DNA of 45,556 bases from Nodosilinea sp. P-1105 (GTDB lineage Bacteria; Cyanobacteriota; Cyanobacteriia; Phormidesmidales; Phormidesmidaceae), in assembly GCF_012911975.1 (NCBI RefSeq), contig NZ_SMDQ01000046.1:1-45556 (forward strand), given 5' to 3'. Below, one piece after another: positions 16,404 to 25,224 of the stretch. How positions within the stretch are numbered: the first letter of the stretch is position 1; the number at the start of each line of letters is the position of its first letter. A program made the translations under genes and the position numbers. The notes beneath the pieces were generated by a model that saw only the letters and a list, made by a program, of their open reading frames with translations, had not been told where the DNA came from and did no database searches.

Positions 16404-16503
16404 AACGCTGGTGCAGATCCCAGGGTTCTATCCTGGGATACTGCGAAATTCATCACCAATGAATCCAAGCACTCTGGACTCTTGACAGACTGTATCGATA
16501 CTC
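16403..16503 (+). repeat. Family A repeat, copy A4, between convergent genes
   Basis: Left edge TA-GAACGCTGGTGCAG, with TAG as the OPX stop codon; right end CTGTATCGATACTC-TA (TA at 16504-16505). The perfect hairpin is ATCCCAGG (16417-16424), loop GTTCTAT, CCTGGGAT (16432-16439). It separates convergent genes, so it could end transcription from both sides, though no T-run follows the hairpin. Confidence 0.75.
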
Positions 16504-16515
16504 TAGACATTAATA

Positions 16516-17625
16516 CTAATCCTGTGGGTAATGCAGGCCCCAACTCTGGCGTAAACAATCCATGATTTCAAGCATCTGCACCGATTCATCAAGGGGCATC
16601 TTAGGGCTTTCGAGCTGCTGCTGCCTCAGACAGGCCATAACTTCCTCGGCTTCATAGTTAAACCCATTGCCCTGGATGGGGGTTGATAGAGTTTTGGTGT
16701 TGTCTCGCAATTTCGCAACCGCTGACTTGGCCAGGGGTATGCGCTTGCCCAGACTCACCAATTGGCGCTTGAAGGCCGATGGAGAAGCTGACGGTTGAGA
16801 TGATCGGACCACCGGCTGTTCTGAATATGGGGTCACAGACAGGCGATCGGGCCGACAAAAGGGCGGATGCAGCGTAATTTTACCTGTTGTACCCGTAATT
16901 ACCGCTGTATTGGAGGCGTAACCCCGAAGGGTAGCGGCCAACTGGGCCAGCTGACCATTGGTATAGCCCAGGATGAAGGCCGCTTGCTCATCCACTCCGG
17001 TCTCACCAAGACAGGCTTGTCCCACCACTGACTCTGGGACACCCAGCAGCTGGAAAGCCAGAGACAGCGGGTAGCTACCCCGATCTAATAGCGCTCCCCC
17101 CCCTAAGTCCAGATTAAAGAAGCGGCTTTTAGGGTCATATTCTGTGGGATAGCCAAAGTCAGCGGTTAAGGTCAACACCTCGCCAATGGTGCCCTCGGCA
17201 ATTAAGGCTTGGGCTTGCTGTACCAGGGGCATAAACCGCATCCACATGGCTTCCATGCAGAACACCCCCTGACGGCGAGCGGTGTCAGCGATTTCCTTAG
17301 CCTCTTTGGCATTGAGGGCCAGGGGTTTCTCGCAAAGTACTGCTTTACCAGCGTTTAAGCACAACAGACAGTCTTGATAATGGCGAAAATGGGGAGTGGC
17401 AATGTAGATCACATCAACCGCAGGGTCCTCAGCTAGGGCTTGATAGCTGCCGTGCACCTGGGGAATGGCGTAAGCTTGGGCAAAGGATTGGGCTGAGCCC
17501 AAGGTGCGCGATCCCACAGCTACCAGTTTGGCATCGGGTAAACAACTCAGGCCGTAGGCAAACTCGCGGGCGATTGTTCCCGTTCCCAAAATGCCCCAGC
17601 GAATTGGGGAACCGGTCTGAACCAT
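16516..17625 (-). CDS. Gfo/Idh/MocA family oxidoreductase
   Basis: About 369 residues. The N-terminal Rossmann domain starts IRWGILGTGTIAREFA, binding NAD(P). The catalytic-domain hallmark CEKPLALNAKEAKEI (about 92-106) contains the EKP motif. The substrate domain has the D-L-G-G-G-A-L-L-D-R-G-S-Y block typical of the dihydrodiol-dehydrogenase/xylose-dehydrogenase branch. It should oxidise or reduce a sugar or sugar nucleotide. ATG 17625 is chosen because AGGAAA precedes it by about 10 nt; an in-frame TTG at 17634 has no room for a ribosome site. It follows the next listed oxidoreductase by 27 nt and is probably cotranscribed with it. Substrate unknown; a polysaccharide-precursor role is inferred from neighbours. 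Confidence 0.9.
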   Translation of the reverse strand: MVQTGSPIRWGILGTGTIAREFAYGLSCLPDAKLVAVGSRTLGSAQSFAQAYAIPQVHGSYQALAEDPAVDVIYIATPHFRHYQDCLLCLNAGKAVLCEKPLALNAKEAKEIADTARRQGVFCMEAMWMRFMPLVQQAQALIAEGTIGEVLTLTADFGYPTEYDPKSRFFNLDLGGGALLDRGSYPLSLAFQLLGVPESVVGQACLGETGVDEQAAFILGYTNGQLAQLAATLRGYASNTAVITGTTGKITLHPPFCRPDRLSVTPYSEQPVVRSSQPSASPSAFKRQLVSLGKRIPLAKSAVAKLRDNTKTLSTPIQGNGFNYEAEEVMACLRQQQLESPKMPLDESVQMLEIMDCLRQSWGLHYPQD

Positions 17626-17652
17626 AGGAGTCAATTTCCTTATGTGTAACGA

Positions 17653-18789
17653 TTAGGCCATGGCCCAGGGCATAGGCTGAATAGGCTCAAATGAGGTGGT
17701 TAGAGGATACGTACATCCTGTTTCTAAGGCATTTTGAATGGCGATCGCCAGTTCATTGTTATGCAATGAAAAATCGGTAGCCAAACGATTAGGACGCCCT
17801 TCAGTAATGGCCTCTGCCATTTCAGCTACCCCTCGGCAGAAGTCCATTTGCTGAGCTCCATTGTAGTTAAACTTGGGGGCACGGCGCACTAGCGGATACT
17901 TCTTTTTAACGGGGCTCATAAAGACTTTGCGCCGAATTTTGACCATCCGTTGCACATATACTGGATCCCCGTAGTACCAGCAATCATCAATACCGGCGAT
18001 GCCCTGATCACCGATAATTCGCAGGGAATGGTCATGGGGAGCCACAATACTACAGGTTAAGCGGGCTACTACCCCAGAGACAAATTTGATACAGGCGACT
18101 GAGAAGTCTGGTGTATCAGATGGTGACAATGTCACCTCGGGGTGTTTGTCAGCAGCCGGGATCAGACACGAGGAAAATGCCGTGACTGAGGCGGCAGGAC
18201 CAAAGAACATGGTCAACCAGGTCAGGTAATAGCCAGCATGTTCTAGGGTGCAGCCGACTTCAAACTCATCCTGAAATGGCCAAGGGATGCCTGAAGTACT
18301 CACCCATTGTTGGTAAGGCATCTTATGAACCAGGCCATCATCCATTTCGGCATAGACTAATCGCACTGGCCCCACAACCTCCTGCCGCAGCGCTTTCCAC
18401 AGGGTTTGGGCTGATTCACTCAGACAACTGCACGGGGCACAGGAGAGCTGTAAGTTTTTTTGGTTAGCCAGGTCTGCTAGCTCTTTGGCCTCAGCCATGG
18501 TCATGGCGATCGGCTTTTCTGAGTAGACGTGCTTACCTGCCATGAGTGCGGCCTGGGTTATGCTGTAATGGCTGCGAGGATTTGTCAGGTTAACGACGAT
18601 ATCGACATTAGCATCCGCAAGCACGTCATCTAGAGAGTTGTAGGACTTGCTCCAGGTACGCTTAGCCAGGTGATCGGCGCGATCGCAGTCTTGGTCAAAG
18701 CAGCCAATCAGCTCCAGGTGAGGATGTAATGGAAGGGTCTTGAGATAGTAATCCGATACAAAGCCACAGCCCACAAAAACAATGCGCAC
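17653..18789 (-). CDS. Gfo/Idh/MocA family oxidoreductase
   Basis: A 378-residue NAD(P)-dependent oxidoreductase and first gene of a two-gene minus-strand operon. The Rossmann start is MRIVFVGCGFVSDYYL, with an acidic residue after strand 2 (GCFDQD) favouring NAD. The catalytic motif YSEKPIAMTMAEAKEL lies at about 93-108. The C-terminal half has the beta-sheet substrate domain (GCTLEHAGYYLTWLTMFFGP). It is only distantly similar to its partner, so the two probably act on different intermediates rather than being a recent duplication. The GTG start at 18789 is preceded by GGGAG at proper spacing. Its place near GT2 and OPX genes suggests sugar-nucleotide work; this is inference. Confidence 0.9.
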   Translation of the reverse strand: MRIVFVGCGFVSDYYLKTLPLHPHLELIGCFDQDCDRADHLAKRTWSKSYNSLDDVLADANVDIVVNLTNPRSHYSITQAALMAGKHVYSEKPIAMTMAEAKELADLANQKNLQLSCAPCSCLSESAQTLWKALRQEVVGPVRLVYAEMDDGLVHKMPYQQWVSTSGIPWPFQDEFEVGCTLEHAGYYLTWLTMFFGPAASVTAFSSCLIPAADKHPEVTLSPSDTPDFSVACIKFVSGVVARLTCSIVAPHDHSLRIIGDQGIAGIDDCWYYGDPVYVQRMVKIRRKVFMSPVKKKYPLVRRAPKFNYNGAQQMDFCRGVAEMAEAITEGRPNRLATDFSLHNNELAIAIQNALETGCTYPLTTSFEPIQPMPWAMA

Positions 18790-18982
18790 GGGTATGCTCC
18801 CTTGGTTTACGAGATATGAGCCATTACAGCTAGAACGCAGGACGGATAAGCCTGACTATGCTAATCCTGATAGGTGATTTCTATTGATAATGACCCAGAT
18901 CATCCCCCCTAAGAAAAATTACGGACTCAACTTTCGACAATCTTTAAGTTTTCTCAAAGCTATTGCCCAATCGAGGATCACC

Positions 18983-20173
18983 ATGGACACTGCCGTTGGC
19001 CACATCTTGCAGCGTGCCTTGCAGGGGGATGATATCTCCCCTGAGCAGGGGTTGCAGCTCTTGCAGCAACGACAGGCATCGACGGTAGCCGCAATTCGGG
19101 CTGCCGCTGACCGCCTGCGGCGACAACAGGTGGGCGATGTGGTGACCTATGTGGTCAACCGCAATATCAACTACACCAACATTTGCGAGCAGCACTGTAG
19201 TTTTTGTGCCTTTCGCCGCGATCGCGACGACACCGGCGCCTACTGGTTAGACTTTGCCCCAATTCTAGATAAAGCCAAGGAAGCGGTCACCCTAGGGGCT
19301 ACCGAAATCTGTATGCAGGGCGGCCTTAACCCCTATGCCAAGGTGAATGGCAGCACTTTGCAGTATTACCTGAAGCTGGTGGATACAATCAAGGGCTCCT
19401 TCCCAGCATTGCACCTGCATGCTTTTTCCCCCCAGGAGGTGCAGTTCATCGCCCGTGAAGATGACTTGAGTTTCCGCCATGTGCTGCAGGCGTTACGCGA
19501 TGCCGGGGTGGGGTCTCTACCCGGAACAGCAGCAGAAGTCCTCGACGATCAGGTACGACAGGTGTTGTGTCCAGAGAAAATCAACACTGCCACCTGGCTG
19601 GAGATTGTGGGTTTGGCCCACGAGGTGGGCTTACCGACCACTAGCACCCTGCTATCTGGGCATATTGAAACCCCAGAGCACCAGATCACCCACCTGGAGC
19701 AACTCCGGCAGTTGCAGCGGCGCTCCCTAGAAGCGGGTAACGCCGCCATCACTGAATTTATTCTGCTGCCCTTTGTCGGGCAAGAAGCCCCAAAACCCCT
19801 GCGGCGACGGGTCGGGCAAGATCAACCCCTGTTGGCCGATGCCCTATTACTTACTGCAGTGGCCCGCATTTACCTGGGTAACTGGATTGTCAATCACCAA
19901 CCCAGTTGGGTGAAGCTAGGGCTGGAGGGGGCAACGGCAGCACTGACCTGGGGCTGCAATGACATAGGGGGCACCCTGATGGAAGAGCACATTACCTCAA
20001 TGGCGGGGGCCCAAGGGGGAACCTGTATGACGGTGGCTCAGCTACAGGGCGCGATCGCCAGCTTAGGCCGCCCCGCCCAACAACGGGATACCCTCTATGG
20101 TCCCATGGGATCTGCCTCTGGAAACGCGATCGCCCCAGCTCGACAGTCCCTGAGCCAGAGGGCGATGGCCTGA
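18983..20173 (+). CDS. cofH: FO synthase subunit 2 (CofH), radical SAM
   Basis: Radical-SAM enzyme that joins 5-amino-6-ribitylamino-uracil to a tyrosine-derived radical, giving the precursor that CofG closes to 7,8-didemethyl-8-hydroxy-5-deazariboflavin (FO), an antenna chromophore of some cyanobacterial photolyases. The iron-sulfur motif is CEQHCSFC (Cx3Cx2C) after [24 protein letters not shown] and [16 protein letters not shown] are CofH blocks. ATG 18983 is preferred because GAGG lies 6 nt upstream and the resulting 396 residues match the family; ATG 18890 or TTG 18884 would add a poorly conserved 31-33 residues. CofG is not in this window. The last 79 bp overlap the convergent gene on 20095-20733. 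Confidence 0.92.
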   Translation: MDTAVGHILQRALQGDDISPEQGLQLLQQRQASTVAAIRAAADRLRRQQVGDVVTYVVNRNINYTNICEQHCSFCAFRRDRDDTGAYWLDFAPILDKAKEAVTLGATEICMQGGLNPYAKVNGSTLQYYLKLVDTIKGSFPALHLHAFSPQEVQFIAREDDLSFRHVLQALRDAGVGSLPGTAAEVLDDQVRQVLCPEKINTATWLEIVGLAHEVGLPTTSTLLSGHIETPEHQITHLEQLRQLQRRSLEAGNAAITEFILLPFVGQEAPKPLRRRVGQDQPLLADALLLTAVARIYLGNWIVNHQPSWVKLGLEGATAALTWGCNDIGGTLMEEHITSMAGAQGGTCMTVAQLQGAIASLGRPAQQRDTLYGPMGSASGNAIAPARQSLSQRAMA

Positions 20174-20733
20174 CCCACTAAACCCTGGCTACTTTCTTGG
20201 GGAGGAGTGGCCCCCCGGCGGCCAGCAGGGTAGGCTCCTAAGCTGGAGTAAATCAGAGAGAGTCGCCAGCCATCATCCCCCTGCACCAGAAACAGCCAAT
20301 GGTAGTGCTGCAGGGACACGGCCTGCTGTTGCCAGTACTGGCGCTCCAGGGTGGTAAAGAAGATCTGGTGCAGATTTTCCCTGGGGGCAGTCTCTCCCAG
20401 GGGTAGCGGGGTAAAATCGGGCTGACTAGCCACTAAGACCGTGCCAAAAGGACTGGAACGTTCCTCTGGATGGCCCAGGCTGCGGCTAGCCACCAAATTG
20501 CTGTAGGTGGGTAGATCGTTGAGCAGTTGGGCCACCAGGGGTTCGAGTTCTGCTGGGCAGGGATTGTGGGGTCTGATCGGGGTGCTAGGGCTGTTTACCT
20601 CCGACCGCAGGGATCCGAAGCCAGCCCAGGCCGAATGATCATGACTGAGTAGTAGCACCAGCAGTGCCAAGAGCCCCATCCCCCCCTTAACCATCCCTTT
20701 CAAACGCCCCTTAAAGACCATCGGTACCCACAT
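20095..20733 (-). CDS. Hypothetical secreted protein, convergently overlapping cofH
   Basis: About 212 residues, with a signal peptide (hydrophobic core [10 protein letters not shown], probable cleavage after AWA). The mature part has an ordered pattern: [27 protein letters not shown], then a stretch [27 protein letters not shown], then [10 protein letters not shown] and a final [17 protein letters not shown]. Two cysteines, one near each end, could pair. The aromatic, strand-like central pattern supports a real folded protein despite the overlap of its last 79 bp with cofH on the other strand. ATG 20733 is used; ATG 20692-20694 is an alternative. I do not recognise a named family or function. 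Confidence 0.65.
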   Translation of the reverse strand: MWVPMVFKGRLKGMVKGGMGLLALLVLLLSHDHSAWAGFGSLRSEVNSPSTPIRPHNPCPAELEPLVAQLLNDLPTYSNLVASRSLGHPEERSSPFGTVLVASQPDFTPLPLGETAPRENLHQIFFTTLERQYWQQQAVSLQHYHWLFLVQGDDGWRLSLIYSSLGAYPAGRRGATPPQESSQGLVGQAIALWLRDCRAGAIAFPEADPMGP

Positions 20734-20765
20734 CAAACTCCTGCCCCCTGGGGCGTTGGCTCAAT

Positions 20766-20814
20766 TTACCTGTTACCTGTTACCTGTTACCTGTTACCTG
20801 TTACCTGTTACCTG
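20766..20814. repeat. Heptamer tandem TTACCTG x7
   Basis: Seven perfect TTACCTG units in a row (49 bp) between the secreted-protein gene and pyrF. This fits the short tandemly repeated heptamers of cyanobacteria and is prone to slippage. On the minus strand it is downstream of pyrF. Confidence 0.95.
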
Positions 20815-20868
20815 GCATCTGGCACCTAAAACCCTCAGCAACGGTGGTCATATTTCTGCCAGGCCGTA

Positions 20869-21594
20869 CTAGGAAGACAGGGCGGTTGAACATTCTGCGC
20901 AAATGCGATCGAACGCGGCGGCGGGTTCAGGCGCTGCCGTAATCGGCCGTCCGATCACCAGGTAGGTGGCCCCGGCCTGCAACGCCTGAGCTGGAGTCAT
21001 GGTGCGCTGTTGATCATTGGCGTTTGCCCAGGTGGGCCGCACCCCCGGACAAACCAGCACAAAGTCAGCTGGTAAAAATCGCCGCAGTTGCCCTGCCTCT
21101 TGCGGCGAGCAAACAACCCCAGCCAAACCACTATCCTTGGCCAGCAGCGCCATTTGTAAGGCATAGTCAGGCAGATCTAGGGGAATCTTCAATTCCAAAG
21201 ATAGCGCCTGGGGGGCAATGCTGGTCAACACTGTGACCGCCACCACCATGGGTGTGGGTACCCCTACCCCCGCCGCCCCTGCGATTACCCCAGCCTGGGC
21301 CTCCATCAGGGCAGTTTTGCCAGCCGCCCCGTGGATGGTGATCAAGTCAATCCCTTGCGCTGCCGCCATCCGACAAGCCCCGGCCATAGTGTTCGGGATG
21401 TCATGGAATTTCAAATCCAAGAAAATTCGCTTCTGGCGCGCTTTTAGCTCCTGCACAATAGCCGGTCCTGTGCTGACAAACAGCTCCAGCCCCACCTTCC
21501 AAAAACTGACTTGGGGTAGTTGGTCCACCAAGGCCAGTGCAGCCGAGAGGGAGGGTACATCCAACGGGACAATAATTCGCTCATCCACAGTCAT
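20869..21594 (-). CDS. pyrF: Orotidine 5'-phosphate decarboxylase
   Basis: A 241-residue cytosolic TIM-barrel enzyme making UMP from OMP, the last step of pyrimidine synthesis. Signatures are [10 protein letters not shown] at the start, the catalytic [10 protein letters not shown] (about 60-69) with the Lys/Asp pair, and the C-terminal phosphate-binding VCPGVRP and LVIGRPIT. Length is normal for the short bacterial form. ATG 21594 lies 10 nt after the accB stop on the same strand, so accB and pyrF are probably cotranscribed. Confidence 0.96.
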   Translation of the reverse strand: MTVDERIIVPLDVPSLSAALALVDQLPQVSFWKVGLELFVSTGPAIVQELKARQKRIFLDLKFHDIPNTMAGACRMAAAQGIDLITIHGAAGKTALMEAQAGVIAGAAGVGVPTPMVVAVTVLTSIAPQALSLELKIPLDLPDYALQMALLAKDSGLAGVVCSPQEAGQLRRFLPADFVLVCPGVRPTWANANDQQRTMTPAQALQAGATYLVIGRPITAAPEPAAAFDRICAECSTALSS

Positions 21595-21604
21595 CGGGAT
21601 AGCC

Positions 21605-22108
21605 TCACCCTGGTTTGACCCACATCAACGTTTGGCCAAACTCTACGGGTTGGGCATTTTCTACCAGGATTTCGACAATTTCCCCAGAAACTTCCGCCTC
21701 TAGTTCATTCATCAATTTCATGGCTTCAATAATACAAACCGCCTGGCCAGGGGCAATCCGATCGCCAATATTGACGAAGGGGGGTTCATCAGGGGCTGGG
21801 GAGCGATAAAAGGTGCCTACCATTGGGGAACTCACCGCCACTAAATCGCTGGCTTTACCAGGCGGGGCAGCCGGAGCGGCAGATTGGGCGGTCGATTGGC
21901 TCACCTCGGGCACCGGGGCCACCAGCTCAGGGGCAGGTAGTGAGACCTCGGCTCCCGGAGGATTAACCATTACCCCAGCCGTAGCGGTCACAGCCCCTTG
22001 CTTACGTAGTACTAGCTCAAAATTGGCGCTCTTTAGCGTCAGCTCGGCAATGTCACTTTGGCTGAGGGCAGCCACTAACTCTCTCAATTCGTTGACGCTT
22101 AATTCCAC
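21605..22108 (-). CDS. accB: Biotin carboxyl carrier protein of acetyl-CoA carboxylase
   Basis: A 167-residue BCCP. The cyanobacterial N-terminus [27 protein letters not shown] starts at a GTG (22108-22106) preceded by GGAGTAGGG, so the 21 codons further upstream are not expected to be coding. A Pro/Ala-rich linker (about 60-90) leads to the biotinyl domain with EAMKLMNE, whose Lys takes biotin. The protein carries CO2 from biotin carboxylase to carboxyltransferase for malonyl-CoA in fatty acid synthesis. It lies 112 bp downstream of efp, an arrangement common in cyanobacteria, and 10 bp upstream of pyrF. Confidence 0.95.
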   Translation of the reverse strand: MELSVNELRELVAALSQSDIAELTLKSANFELVLRKQGAVTATAGVMVNPPGAEVSLPAPELVAPVPEVSQSTAQSAAPAAPPGKASDLVAVSSPMVGTFYRSPAPDEPPFVNIGDRIAPGQAVCIIEAMKLMNELEAEVSGEIVEILVENAQPVEFGQTLMWVKPG

Positions 22109-22220
22109 TCTGTAAACCCTACTCCAACAGAAAGCGTCTTGATCGCAGACGCAGTGTGTGCCACAGAACACCGGGAAAAAGTAGCCTCAGTCAGCCTTGA
22201 CATCCCAGACCCTAAGGGGG

Positions 22221-22778
22221 TTATTCCCGCCCTAGATAAGTATCGCTACGGGTGTCGACTTTAATTCTTTCCCCAATCGAAATAAACAGAGGCACCATTA
22301 CCTGGGCACCGGTTTCGAGGATGGCGGGCTTGGTACCCCCCGTGGCGGTATCCCCTTTGACACCAGGATCAGTTTGGGCTACTTCAAGCACAATGGAGTT
22401 GGGTAATTCCACCTCTAGCACTTGACCGTTCCAGGTGACAACGTTAACGCTCATCTCCTCTTTCAAGTACTTGACTTGATCGCCCACTTGTTCAGCCGTG
22501 AGGCGCACCTCTTCGTAGGTTTCCATGTCCATGAACACCAGGTCTTCCCCATCCCGGTAGGTGTGTTGCATGTCCTTCTTTTCAATCACCGCTTGGGGAA
22601 CGGTTTCGCCGGCTCGGAAGGTTTTTTCAACCGTGTTACCCGTTTGCACATTCTTGAGCTTTGTGCGTACAAAGGCCGACCCCTTGCCGGGTTTAACGTG
22701 AAGAAATTCAACCACGCGCCAGACTGAGCCATCGAGCTCGATGGACGTGCCGGTGCGAAAATCATTGCTGGAAATCAT
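22221..22778 (-). CDS. efp: Translation elongation factor P
   Basis: A 185-residue three-domain beta-barrel protein that relieves ribosome stalling at polyproline. It begins [17 protein letters not shown]. The loop that enters the peptidyl-transferase centre reads KPGKGSAF, giving Lys at the tip position (about 32-33). The C-terminal domain ends [18 protein letters not shown], the typical EF-P signature. Length is normal. It heads the minus-strand efp-accB-pyrF group. Confidence 0.97.
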   Translation of the reverse strand: MISSNDFRTGTSIELDGSVWRVVEFLHVKPGKGSAFVRTKLKNVQTGNTVEKTFRAGETVPQAVIEKKDMQHTYRDGEDLVFMDMETYEEVRLTAEQVGDQVKYLKEEMSVNVVTWNGQVLEVELPNSIVLEVAQTDPGVKGDTATGGTKPAILETGAQVMVPLFISIGERIKVDTRSDTYLGRE

Positions 22779-23051
22779 ATCGCTGGCTTTAGTGGGCAGT
22801 TAACATTTGGCATCTCATTTTACCCCCCTGTGGCCATTTCCCACAGATTTTCCCATTCCCTCTGGGGGGTAGGCAGGAGCCAGAGATAATAGTTTCATCC
22901 ATACATGCGGGTACGGATTGACGACGGTTTATCTGGAGCAATCATCAGGCAAAGTTTGGGTCAGGTCCGGCAGTGTGACAAGATTATAGGAGGCACTGCG
23001 CCTGTAGGCTGAGAGCAGCCCAATAAACATTCAGCCCAGTATATAGATGTG
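22779..23051. other. Divergent region between efp and the cyclophilin gene
   Basis: About 270 bases holding both promoters. A short GGCTG-AGAG-CAGCC hairpin lies near 23009. No RNA or repeat family recognised. Confidence 0.45.
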
Positions 23052-24206
23052 ATGATTATGGTTCAAGCACTGATGGCAAACAGCAGTTGGGGGATGGTGG
23101 GTCTGCGCCTGCTGACCCGGTTCGGGGCAGGGATCCTGGTCATGGTTGGCCTGTGGTTGGGAACCGTAACGCCGGCTCAGGCGGTGACTCTGCCGTCGCC
23201 GACCATGGTGGCCTACTTACCCCCTGGCAACGCCATCACCGATGGTCGAGCCCTATTGCGATATTCCCTACCGATTGACAACGACGATATCCGCAGTGTC
23301 CAGGAAACCCTGGAGGGCTTGTCAGAGTGGCTGCGCAGTAAGCGCTGGGGACCCATCACTAAGGATTTGAATAAGGTGGAGCGGCTACTGAACCGTAAGC
23401 GAGAGACGATCTTAGCCGATATTCCGGACGGTAAGCGGGCCGCAGCTGTGAGCTACCTGGATGACATTCAAGCGCAGCTGCCGTCGGCCCGAGAGGCGGT
23501 GGACTTGCGCGATCGCGAGACGGTATGGATTAAACGATCGGCAATGCTCAATGACGTTAGCCGCATTGAAGAGCTAATGGTGGCAGGGTTCCCCTTTGAC
23601 ATCCCCGAGGAGTATAGCCATCTGCCCCAACTGAAGGGGCGGGCCACCGTCGAATTTACCACTAACAAGGGCACCATGCAGGCGGTGATTGATGGCTTTA
23701 GCGCGCCGGTCACTGGCGGCAACTTTGTGGACCTGGTGCAGCGGGGCTTCTATGACGGCATGGAATTTACCCGGGCAGAAGATAACTACGTGCTGCAAAC
23801 CGGTGACCCCGACGGTCCAGAGGAGGGGTTCATTGATCCCAAGACCAAGGCCTATCGGGCCATTCCCTTAGAAATTTTGGTGAAGGGGGACGAAGCCCCG
23901 ATCTATGGAGCCACCCTAGAGGAACTAGGGCGGTTTTTAGAGGCACCTGTGCTGCCATTCTCCGCCTTTGGCACCCTGGGTATGGCCCGGCCTAACACCG
24001 ATCCCGATGGGGGATCGTCCCAGTTTTTCTTCTTCTTATTTGAGCCAGAGCTAACCCCAGCAGGGCTGAACTTGTTGGATGGCCGTTACGCGGTCTTTGG
24101 CTACGTGGTCGAGAACAAAGAACTGCTGGACAAACTTACCCAGGGGGACCGGATTGAGTCGGCTCGGGTGATCGCTGGGGCTGATAACCTGGTGCAGCCC
24201 ACCTAG
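23052..24206 (+). CDS. Thylakoid-lumen cyclophilin-type peptidylprolyl isomerase, CYP38/TLP40-like
   Basis: About 384 residues. A hydrophobic signal (about 20-45) ends TPAQA, directing export to lumen or periplasm. Residues about 50-185 are an all-helical domain (SVQETLEGLSEWLRSKRW, LNKVERLLNRKRETIL) like the PsbQ-like N-domain of plant CYP38. The cyclophilin domain runs from about 195 (ATVEFTTNKGTMQAVIDG) to the end, with GGNFVDLVQRGFYDGMEFTR, FGTLGMARPNTDPDGGSSQFFFFL and LDGRYAVFGYVV. Several canonical catalytic residues of CypA (for example the active-site Arg-x-x-x-x-Phe arrangement) are altered, as in CYP38, so isomerase activity may be low. The plant protein is needed for photosystem II assembly. 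Start GTG 23049 or ATG 23052. Confidence 0.9.
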   Translation: MIMVQALMANSSWGMVGLRLLTRFGAGILVMVGLWLGTVTPAQAVTLPSPTMVAYLPPGNAITDGRALLRYSLPIDNDDIRSVQETLEGLSEWLRSKRWGPITKDLNKVERLLNRKRETILADIPDGKRAAAVSYLDDIQAQLPSAREAVDLRDRETVWIKRSAMLNDVSRIEELMVAGFPFDIPEEYSHLPQLKGRATVEFTTNKGTMQAVIDGFSAPVTGGNFVDLVQRGFYDGMEFTRAEDNYVLQTGDPDGPEEGFIDPKTKAYRAIPLEILVKGDEAPIYGATLEELGRFLEAPVLPFSAFGTLGMARPNTDPDGGSSQFFFFLFEPELTPAGLNLLDGRYAVFGYVVENKELLDKLTQGDRIESARVIAGADNLVQPT

Positions 24207-24213
24207 GCTGCCC

Positions 24214-25224
24214 ATGGAAAATCCACAAACCGTTGAGCAGGCGGGGGAGTTGGGCCTGCTAGAGCGACTGTTCCAGTTCTGCCCTGGGGATGTAATTGGG
24301 GATGACGGAGCGGTGATTCCCCTAAACGCTGGACAGCAGCTGGTGGTGACGACGGATATATTGGTGGAGGGGGTGCATTTTAGCGATCGCACCACGCCCC
24401 CTGCATCCGTAGGTTGGCGAGCGGTGGCGGCCAATCTATCAGACCTGGCCGCCATGGGGGCTACCCCCATTGGTATTACCGTGGGCCTCAGTCTTCCCGG
24501 ACCTACCCCTTTGACCTGGGTGGAAGCAATGTACCAGGGCATGGCCGCCTGTTTAGACATTTGGGGTGGTACCATTGTCGGCGGTGATCTCAGTCGTTCA
24601 CCTACGGTGCAGGTGGCGATTACGGCCCTGGGTCAGGTAGCCCCCGAGCGCGCCTTATACCGCCATGGGGCTGTACCAGGGCAGGCGATCGTGGCCACGG
24701 GTTACCATGGTTTGTCTCGGGCTGGTCTAGAACTTTTACTGCACTCAGAGGCAGAGCAGAAGATTGAGCCCCAGGCAGCCCATCGCTGGGTACAGGCCCA
24801 CCAACGCCCCCAGCCTCGCCTGGATGTGGTGGCGGCTTTGGCTGAGATTTTAGCGGATCAGAAACCCGTGGCCCTAGCCGCCATGGACTCCAGTGATGGC
24901 CTAGGGAACGCGATTTTACACCTGTGCCAGGCCAGCGGTGTGGGCGCTCGCTTGAGGGTTGATCAGTTACCGCTTGATCCCGCTTTGATCCAGTGGGTGG
25001 GGCTAGCCCAGGGGATTGATTGGTGTCTGTACGGCGGCGAAGATTTTGAGCTGGTGCTGTGCTTGCCTGACCCGGTGGCCCAAAGGCTGGTCCATCGCCT
25101 AGGGTCTCCCTGTACTATCATCGGTCACACCACCGACGACCCCGCCGTAGTGCTGGATTTGGGGGCAGGCCACAGCCAAACGATTAGCTTCAGTCAAGGG
25201 TTCCAGCATTTTACTGACCCCTAG
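24214..25224 (+). CDS. thiL: Thiamine-monophosphate kinase
   Basis: A 336-residue cytosolic kinase making thiamine diphosphate from thiamine monophosphate. Features of the PurM/ThiL fold are an N-terminal GDDGAVI (about 29-35) and TTDILVEGVHF metal/ATP site, VGWRAVAANLSDLAAMGATPIG, GGDLSRSP, and the C-terminal DSSDGLGNAI and YGGEDFELVLCL. Length is normal. ATG 24214 is 7 nt after the cyclophilin stop, so the two are probably cotranscribed. The 3' end overlaps the convergent oxidoreductase gene by 14 bp. Confidence 0.96.
   Translation: MENPQTVEQAGELGLLERLFQFCPGDVIGDDGAVIPLNAGQQLVVTTDILVEGVHFSDRTTPPASVGWRAVAANLSDLAAMGATPIGITVGLSLPGPTPLTWVEAMYQGMAACLDIWGGTIVGGDLSRSPTVQVAITALGQVAPERALYRHGAVPGQAIVATGYHGLSRAGLELLLHSEAEQKIEPQAAHRWVQAHQRPQPRLDVVAALAEILADQKPVALAAMDSSDGLGNAILHLCQASGVGARLRVDQLPLDPALIQWVGLAQGIDWCLYGGEDFELVLCLPDPVAQRLVHRLGSPCTIIGHTTDDPAVVLDLGAGHSQTISFSQGFQHFTDP

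Noticed and set aside
18825-18850. Further family A end (TAGAACGCAGGAC) before cofH
   Set aside because: Only the first few bases match; no hairpin or second end follows, so it is probably chance.
22109-22171. Longer accB start at 22171
   Set aside because: The extra 21 residues are Cys/Trp-rich and unlike any BCCP; GTG 22108 gives the conserved N-terminus with a good ribosome site.
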